Assembly (NCBI GenBank): GCA_015956445.1
Contig: WIUZ02000014.1
Span: 620,001 to 684,000 of the forward strand
Length of the DNA: 64,000 nt
From: Thelephora terrestris
Lineage: Eukaryota; Basidiomycota; Agaricomycetes; Thelephorales; Thelephoraceae
Direction of reading: 5' to 3'
The stretch's first letter is position 1; the number at the start of each line of letters is the position of its first letter. This document shows, one piece after another, positions 56,542 through 64,000 of this stretch. The notes beneath the pieces were generated by a model that ran no database searches, had not been told where the DNA came from, and saw only the letters and a program-made list of their open reading frames with translations. Both the position numbers and the translations under genes were made by a program.

Positions 56542-58433
56542 ATGTTTGGCCAACAGCAACAACAGCAGCAGCAACAGCAACAGCAACCAGTCAGTGGCCT
56601 ATTCGGATCCACCACGCAAGGGTCGACATCCACTGGCATGGGATTGTTTGGCTCAACAGCGACTCAACAACAACCATCTGGAGGTGGTCTCTTTGGTGCC
56701 ACTCAAAACCCATCGACTTTGACTGGTACGGGTCTTTTTGGCTCCACTCAGCAACAACAGCAGCAACCCCCCTCAAATATTTTTGGATCTACTACAACTG
56801 GGACTCAGGGAACGGGATCAAGTGGGAGCTTGTTTGGATCCACGAATCCTCAACAGCAGCAGCAGCAGCAACAACAACAACAACAACAGCCGCAACAAAC
56901 CTCGCTCTTTGGTAGCACGACAACCACTCCGGCTCAACAGAGTACTGGTGGAGGCTTGTTCGGAAACACTACCACTGGGATATCCCAGCCATCAGCCGGG
57001 GGGATATTTGGTGCTGGAACGTCGACGCAAGGCAGTGGCGGTAATATCTTTGGAACCCCTGCCACGACATCGTCAACCACTGGGGGAGGGGTGTTTGGAA
57101 CGGGGAACGGTACTCTTACCGGGGGAAACCTCTTTGGATCGACGACGCAATCGACGTTCAATCCGGGGGGAGGATTGTTTGGCTCGCAACCTGCCGCGAA
57201 CACTCAACCCAGCAGTTCTCTCTTTGGTTCGACTGCGACGCAGCAACCTTTGACCGCGTCGATCTTTGGAACGAGCACCGCTGCCCAATCCCAACTTGGC
57301 CAGTCAGGTTTATTCGGACAATCAAGAGGGGGACTTGGAGGGAATGGAGGTGGGCTTTTGAGCAATACCCTATCGGCTAGCACGCTCAGGACGTCGCTTG
57401 CATCATCGCATTTGAACTCGGACCCAGGGGCACAGTATGCTGCGTTGATGCAGCGGATCGAGGGAATCAAGAATGCCTGGGACGCAGCTTCCCCCCAGTG
57501 CAAGTTCCAGGTGCTATTTTACCTCTGAAATTACAACGATAGATGAACTAACTCCACCGTTCCTAGCATTACTTTTACAACCTCGTAGAACCCAACCAGG
57601 TCCGGTTGTACGGGCGCCCCGCGAACGCAACCAATGAGGTGCTTTGGCAAAAGGCTGTACGAGAGAACCCTGATCCAACTTGGTTGGTCGTGGTGTCAGT
57701 TAATTTGAATTCTATTGATTCTCTTATAATAGCTTGGTTCCAGTTCTCGCTGTTGGATTCGACGATTTGCAAAAACGAGTGGACGCCCAGACGAAGCAGG
57801 CAACCTCCCATCAGGAAAAGCTTCAAGTGAGTTTTGAATGAAAAGATATCGCCCGCGCAGTGTTGATCCTTGGGATTCTCAGGAATTGCGTAAGAGAATC
57901 GGAGCTTTGGCGCAAAGGCATGAACTTTCCAATATCCCAAGACTTCATCGTGCATCTGCCCAGCAGACCCAATTGACTCATCGGCTATTGAGATTAGTGC
58001 AGCATCTGCATCTATTGATACCCACTCTTCGTTCCTCTTCTATCAGACCAGAAGAGGAAGCTCTGCGTGCTGCGTTGGAAGAAATTGATGAAGAGATCCG
58101 ACGACCTGGAGGAATGGGAAGGATGAGAGGCAAACTGAATGAACTTTGGGCGTTGATTGGTGCCGTCAAAGCTATTCGGGAAAGAGATGCGAAAGGCGTT
58201 TCGGATGGCAACGTCGAATGGGCGGTTGTTGATGAGGAAGGGCTTGCTCAAATAGCTCAAGCACGTTTTCCTTGTTGCACTCGCCGCCTTTCTGGCGATC
58301 TAACTGCGTTTTCTAGATTTTGGCTGAGCAACAGGCTGGCCTTGCGCTCCTGACGAAGACCCTTCAAAACGATCTCAACGACTTGGCGGTGATCAAGGGT
58401 ACTGCCGGGCCAGTTGACACGGAGATGAGTTGA
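56542..58433 (+). CDS. NUP57: GLFG nucleoporin NUP57 (Nup54 family)
   Basis: This is a central-channel nucleoporin of the Nsp1-Nup49-Nup57 (Nup62-58-54) complex that forms the permeability barrier of the nuclear pore. The N-terminal 300 residues are FG repeats (SGLFGST, GLFGAT, NIFGST and so on, about fifteen) with polyglutamine runs from CAA/CAG tracts at 56550-56585 and 56851-56890. Then come QYAALMQRIEGIKNAWD, HYFYNLVEP, LYGRPANATNEVLWQKA, and NPDPTWL/VLAVGFDDLQKRV. The last part is coiled coil (KLQ/ELRKRIGALAQRHEL, EEALRAALEEIDEEI), ending ILAEQQAGLALLTKTL and stopping at 58433. Four to five introns. The start at 56542 is the first ATG after the tRNA. Family certain from the C-terminal part. 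Confidence 0.93.
56851..56890 (+). repeat. CAG/CAA trinucleotide run
   Basis: Thirteen mixed CAG and CAA codons in a row encode polyglutamine in NUP57. Mixed codons should make it less unstable than a pure CAG run. A second, shorter run lies at 56550-56585. Confidence 0.85.
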
Positions 58434-58667
58434 TTGCAGCTCTCACGCGTCCTCGACCTCGTGTCGTGCATATAGATAGCGTTGGTGATTGAATGAGAGG
58501 TGCTTACGATATGTATTCGAAATCTTTTAGACAAAAGACGGCGATCACCCGCCTGGTAATTAGACAACGTGACCCGGTAATCCCACGGGAACAGCGACGG
58601 GTTCTCCATAGTCCCCTCTTTCCTTCCCGTCCATCTCCATCTCCCTAACGACTCTGTGCGCTGAGAA

Positions 58668-61438
58668 ATGCGTGTGCGAACGCTAGAAATCCGATGGCAC
58701 GACGGTAAGCCAATCTCGACCTGCGACTTCCAACCAGCGCCGTTCAAGAGGGCACGTCCAACTTCCGACAAGGGGTTTGCCACCCAGTCCTACAGACTCG
58801 CCACTGGTGGCGAAGACAACCATGTCCGGGTGCGTTCTTTCGTGATTTATGGCCACATTTTTCTCTGAAATTGAGGGTCGCCCTTTGCTTTGGCTCTTGT
58901 TAGCTGTGGATGATATATCCCAACATCATGCCCGCATCAGTCTTGGCCGAGAGCATGGCGGCTGGGGGTCCCGACGCGACAAACAGTTCCAGGTCACCGA
59001 GAGTGGAGTACCTCGCCACTCTGAGCCGGCATTCAGCCGCTGTTAATGTCGTACGGTTCAGTCCGAACGGTGAGTACGAATTTGAGTTCACGCGGAGATC
59101 GGGGTTTCAGGTGGCATGAAGGATCGAGTGGCAAATTAACCCCCTCTCACCTCCATTATCTTTCCTTGCACGGAAACCCACTTGCCGAAGACGAGCGCGT
59201 CTGAGGTGATCACACAATCCTTACATACATCTTTTCCCCCTTCCAAGTCCGCTGCAGTTGTCCGATCTCCATTGCAGCCATATAAACCCTTTCCTTTTGC
59301 ATGGCATCAACTAACTTGCTTCATCAGGTGAACTTATCGCCTCATCTGGGGACGGTATGTGTGCAGCATACGGTTTTTTCTTGAGCCTAAACACGTCCAT
59401 ACAGATGGTATGATTATCATTTGGGCACCCTCGAGCACGCCGACCACGGGCACATATGGCTCGGAAATGTCGTCTGAGGAGCCTCAGTATGACAAAGAGT
59501 ATTGGAAGCCACGGTTGACTTTCCGGTAATGACAAAGTCCTACTCAGCTTGATCGCCAAGGCGCTCAACTTGATTCAACAGGTGCACTACGATGCAGGTC
59601 TACGATCTCGCGTGGAGCCCCACGGGGGAATACATCCTTGCCGGTAGTACCGATAACGTCGCAAGAGTTTTCGGTGCAAGCGACGGAAAATGCATCAAAG
59701 AGATCGTCGAACATAGTCACTACGTTCAGGGGGTCGCTTGGGATCCCATGAACGAATACATTGCGACGCAGAGCAGTGATCGGTCGATGCACGTCCACAA
59801 AATCACCTTCAAGGGTCCCGGTCAGTTGGAGATTCATGCCATCGGAAAAAACACCAGGATTCAACACCAGCACAATCACACGCCACGGAAGCGACGAACT
59901 AGACATTTTCGGCGGGAGTCCACGGCGGCCAGCGATGCGGAGTCGAGTACCAGCGAGATCACGAAGGATGATATGCCACTACCACCGAGTCAACAGCCCA
60001 TGACTCCTTCCACTCCTGCAACTACACCGTTCATTCCCATGCCGCCCCCGCCATTGGAAGCATCATCGCGAAGATCCTCGTTTTCCAACCCCCCTGGATC
60101 ACCCGCAGTTCACACTCGTCCCGCGCGTTCCCCTTCCCCAATGCCTGCACTTCCCGCTATCCGCGCCGTCCCCTCGGGCCCTTCGTGGGCAACAGTAAAA
60201 TTGTATGGAGATGAGAGTTACACGAACTTCTTCCGGCGATTAACGTTCAGTCCTGACGGTGGACTACTCTTGACTCCGGCTGGTCAATTCGAAGATCCAT
60301 CGGTTATCCCTGGGCTTACCGATACGACAACGAAGAGCAAGAAACGTAACAATGAGTCGGGTTCAACGTCTTCGGTTTACATCTACACACGTGCTAACTT
60401 TGCTCGTCCACCCATCGCCCAACTCCCTGGACATAAGAAGGCTAGCGTGGGCGTTCGGTTCTCGCCGATCCTATACGAACTTCGGCAAGGCGTTCTCGGT
60501 TTTGAAGAACCGCAGTCGATCGTCGTGGAACAAGGGAAGGAGGAATCCGTCCCCCTGGATCTTGGTGAACATAGTTCAGCCCCTTCAGTCTATCCGACTT
60601 CCCCACACAGACATTCTATTCCCACCCCAATTCTTTCTCCTATCGTCGCACCAACACCGGTTTTCCCAGGTGGCCCATCGACCTTATTGACCCCTTCTCC
60701 GGCGTTACGCGCTATCGACGCAGGGAGGTCTCCTACACCCGGCAGGTCAATACCTGGGACACCAATCTCTTCAGCAGTTGGAACCAGCTCGGTATTTGCG
60801 TTACCATACCGGATGTTTTATGCTGTAGCGACCATGGATACGATCACTATCTACGACACCCAACAGGCTGGGCCAATTTGTCTGCTGACAAAGCTGCACT
60901 ATGACGAATTCACAGACATCACATGGTATGTCCGCATCTCTTCCTTTTTAGGGCCAATCTGAAGCTTTTCTCTAGGTCTCCCGATGGGCAATGTCTTGTG
61001 CTGTCTTCGCGAGATGGATACTGCACAATCGTCGTCTTTGACGAAATTCTAGCGACACACCACACGCAGCAGCACACACTACAGATCCAATCGATTGCCA
61101 ATCATCACTCCCTGCCCCTAACGTACTCTAGCAGCACACCTGCTCCCACACCTGGTTCGACGCCATCGATTCCGGCCGTTGGGCTTCCCCCACTACCGCC
61201 ACCCTTGCTCACCTCGACCTCTGCTGGGTTCAAGCGAAGAGCGGAGTCACCACCCCCTTTGCTCACGCCAGCTTCCAGTGTTGATAATGAAAACCTGGGA
61301 ATTCGAAGTTCTGTCGGTACAGACATCGCTATGGGATCTCAGCTGACTCCAACCGCGACGACCGGTGAAGAATCCGAAAAGGAGCGACCGAAGAAGAAGA
61401 GGAGAGCTGCATTGACCAAGGTTTCTGATCTCGGCTGA
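58668..61438 (+). CDS. CAC2: CAF-1 subunit CAC2/p60, WD40 protein
   Basis: The middle subunit of chromatin assembly factor 1, which deposits H3-H4 behind replication forks in the nucleus. The start is MRVRTLEIRWHDGKPI, the diagnostic N-terminus of CHAF1B/Cac2. WD40 blades follow: RLATGGEDNHVR/LWMI, LSRHSAAVNVVRFSPN/GELIASSGDDGMIIIW, VYDLAWSPTGEYILAGSTDNVARVF, and VQGVAWDPMNEYIATQSSDRS. A long Pro/Ser-rich insertion splits the propeller (59900-60170), then WATVKLYGDESYTNFFRRLTF and a second insertion. The final blades are MFYAVATMDTITIYDTQQ and TW/SPDGQCLVLSSRDGYCTIVVF. The tail is Pro-rich and ends in a basic stretch (ERPKKKRRAAL), a likely nuclear localisation signal. The stop is TGA at 61438. 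Introns are short except one of about 230 nt near 59070-59325. Confidence 0.92.
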
Positions 61439-63249
61439 GAAACGGAGAGGCTCTCGTTTTCCAGATCAACAACACCTTGAGTTTGGTTGTTTTGTAAGAT
61501 TTGATATAGTCGCCTCATTTTTCGATTTTTTTGTCAAACACTTTCTTCCCTCGTTCTTGCTCTTTTTCGTTCGCTTTGCCTCGCTCATCGATATTTATCT
61601 GAATCGATTCGCTTCGAAAATGTCAAACGAGACTTTGGGGTGTGGCCGTCTTGTTTTTCCTCTCTGTATCCAATCTACATCACCGTAAAATGGTATATTA
61701 ATCACTGACTTCTCTACCCGTCTGCACGATTGTGAAGGAAGGGTTTGGCTGAACGGCCATGCGATTGCGAATTTGAGACTGTTGCGACCTACTGTTCAAG
61801 TGATACATATGGGGCGTACACGCGCGGTAAAGGAGAGGCTGCTCGATTTCCTCGCGATTGTATCGCAGGGAGCCAGCCATATATTCGACGTCCGTCTCCT
61901 TGGTACACACCAGACGAGCAATTTTGATATTGGTTTTTACATGGTTACATAGATGTAAACGACGGAGATGTATCCAAGCAAAACCGATGGATCAGGATTC
62001 TATACGAGTGTGCTGGGGCGCTGTGCGGGATTTTTGACAATGGAGGCAGGCGAGGATGGCCATCGGTCCAAGCAAAACGGCAGAGCGGTTGGACTGGGAT
62101 AAATAATGATCCCACCAAGATGGGACCTAGTCGGTGCTACTCAACCCCGGCCCCAGCCCGCTAGGAGTCTCTCCATTCGTCTCCATCGAACCCACGGAAC
62201 TCCCATCACGCAAGGTCTCGTTTACGCACTCCGGTTAGCATCTCGTAGAATAATCATGAACGGAGCGATGACCTGTTTGTCCCCGCGATTAGACAATATT
62301 CGTCTTTCCCGGGCCAAGTTCTAGGCTCGTACCAAGCCACGCGATTCTCCTCGTCGAGGTCGAGGCGGCCTGCAGCCGTTTCGATCGGTATCTGATCGAA
62401 CCTCGAGTCCTCACGCGTCCCGCGTGGGGTGGATCCCTCCGGGACCCGGTCTTGCGCCGAGATATCGACTACGGGAATCTCCGCTTCTCTACTTTCCGAG
62501 TCCACCGCCAGCTTTCAAACGCCAGGTCAAAGGTCGAAAACATTCAGGCAGGTTCCATTGGCCCACGTAGCCAGACATCTCTCGCGGCGTTGACGACTCT
62601 TGGCGGAATGAGTCTCCCAACGCTCGTTTACTGAGCGGCTACTGCAAACAACAAGTTCCGCCAGCCGAGATAGATAACGGAATACGCTCTCCCGTCGCCT
62701 CCTGACGTCTTTGAGTTGACGGCGTAGTAGCTGGAGGGCGGTTGAAATGCTGGCTTTCCTTGTTGAGCCCATCTCGACGCCCGTCGCGATCAAAGGCTTG
62801 AGAGTACCAGTGCCACGCAATTGGAGTGAGTTCCTTATCTCGCGGTAGTCTCGGAGTCGGACGCTGACTTATGTTCCTCCTATACATCTGGTGAAACCAA
62901 AATAGATGACCGGTACGAACTTGAACCAGTTAAGAGTTTCAAATAATGTCCATCTACATCATGCCACTTTGAGTAAGCTATACCATTAACTGCCGGTGCG
63001 TGACGCTCATAAACATGCTAGTTGTCACACTCCAATCCTTGTGACAACTCCACTAGAGCGACATGCCTATGCCACGGGTGCACTTCACATATCTAGGCGT
63101 CCTGACAGCTTATTTCGTGTTCCCTCTTCCCCAGCACAAACGACTGCTCTACTCCCCCCCTCCCCAAGCCGAGTACAAGCACTCCGGAAAGACTTAATCA
63201 CACAGGTTGTGCCCCAACGCGATCTCGTCCTTCCTTCTTACTGTCCGAC
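61439..63249. other. Gene-poor stretch, nothing firmly supported
   Basis: About 1.8 kb. The first 250 bp is T-rich and should be the CAC2 3' flank. On the minus strand, 62254-62505 (DSESREAEIPVVDISA, WYEPRTWPGKDEYCL) and 62527-62820 (TALQLLRRQLKDVRRRRE) could be exons of a small unrecognised gene, but I find no convincing joined model. The stretch before 63250 is C/T-rich and may be the kinase promoter. Confidence 0.4.
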
Positions 63250-64000
63250 ATGATCTTTCCTGTTGCCTCTGATGGCCCTCGCGAAGTTCAGTCTGACCTG
63301 AGTCCGATTGTCTCTCTTTGGCGAGGTCTCGCTTCAATGGATCGCCAATCCCCAGAGTTCCTTCCCTTGCTTTCTTCGCTTACCGTCGGAGACTACAAGT
63401 CCCTGACAATCAAGCTCCAACACTCAGATGCCAGGGATATACTTACCATCATGGACGAGGTAGGCCTGGCGTTTTCTGCAAAGGCAATAACTCACGTTGC
63501 ATGCGTCCTACAGGTCCTGAAAAAGATCCCGAGCGAGTATGAACGTGATACCCTCCACACTATGTGGAAGCTTGCGTATCGCTCGGGGCAGGTTCCTGCC
63601 CGTTACCAAGTCGACCGTCACTCCCTGAGTAGGGAGGCGGACGTGATTGCAGGTGGCACTTTTGCGGAAGTTCGAAGGGGAAGGTTAGGTGAAAAGGCGG
63701 TGGCCATCAGGACCCTGAGGACTGACCATAACACCAACGGCGATAAGTATCAAAAGGTTCGTGTTTTGCCCAGCTAGCTGTCCAGTATGTATTAACAGAT
63801 CGTTCACCCACACCTAGCACTTTTGCAAAGAGTGCATCATTTGGATGAATGTTTCTCATCCCAATCTCTTGCAGCTCATCGCCGTCGATATCGATTCTCA
63901 GACAGGCCAGTGTTCGATGATTTCGGAATTGATGGTGAATGGAAACATCAGGGACTATATCCGCCACAAGTCAGCAAATAGACACCGACTGGTAAGACAC
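63250..64000 (+). CDS. TKL-like kinase, 5' part only; possible pseudokinase
   Basis: It runs off the right edge of the window. The start is MIFPVASDGPREVQ. The N-terminal helical region (LPLLSSLTVGDYKSLTIKL, ARDILTIMDE/VLKKIPSE) matches the two kinases at 38-44.6 kb and shares their intron position. Two alternate in-frame stretches flank a short intron near 63461-63514. The N-lobe shows the glycine loop VIAGGTFAEVRRG, but the beta-3 segment reads AVAIRTLR where its relatives have Lys (AVKSLR, CIKAFR). After another intron (from about 63756) come CKECIIWMNVSHPNLLQLIA and SELMVNGNIRDYIRHKSAN, so the helix-C Glu is kept. The Lys-to-Arg change suggests weak or no catalysis. The catalytic loop is outside the window and could not be checked. 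Confidence 0.78.

Overview
This is a window of nuclear DNA from a filamentous basidiomycete, most likely an Agaricomycete. Genes are dense and cut by many short (about 45-65 nt) GT-AG introns. The protein families are typically fungal (fungal serine palmitoyltransferase, UDP-glucose dehydrogenase, zuotin, GLFG nucleoporin, CAF-1). The lineage-expanded families are those common in mushroom-forming fungi: F-box proteins, TKL-like kinases, coiled-coil P-loop GTPases and several Argonautes. Exon joins were inferred by eye from reading frame, GT/AG sites and family conservation, so exact splice sites are predictions.

Layout. 1-7.3 kb: a Yip1-family Golgi protein, a G-domain/coiled-coil gene whose 3' half was tandemly duplicated together with the end of its neighbour, and that neighbour, an SZRD1-like SUZ protein. 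7.7-15 kb: a KPWE-domain peroxisome-related protein, zuotin, a WRN-like 3'-5' exonuclease and a SNF2 ATPase. 15.3-24.6 kb: LCB2 (sphingolipid synthesis), UDP-glucose 6-dehydrogenase (cell-wall precursors), a multi-pass membrane protein, an F-box protein and an unrecognised Ser/Pro-rich protein. 25.3-35.7 kb: a divergent kinase, an intron-rich Argonaute, a long imperfect palindrome, a GTPase pseudogene, and a protein with two RNase III domains, the second without catalytic residues. 35.7-45 kb is gene-poor and holds two TKL-like kinases (one fused to an SHD1-like domain) and decayed sequence. 45.4-61.4 kb is a dense plus-strand run: an IGHMBP2/HCS1 helicase, tRNA-Val, ribosomal protein eL27, ribokinase, a second intron-poor Argonaute with an RGG-rich N-terminus, tRNA-Arg, NUP57 and CAF-1 subunit CAC2. 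A third TKL-like kinase runs off the right edge.

The most notable theme is small-RNA biology. Two Argonautes with complete Asp-Glu-Asp-Asp PIWI tetrads lie about 20 kb apart. Directly after the first comes a roughly 0.6 kb foldback sequence that would form a long hairpin RNA if transcribed, and then a Dicer-like protein with no helicase or PAZ domain and only one usable RNase III active site. Whether these act together is inference; the sequence features themselves are visible.
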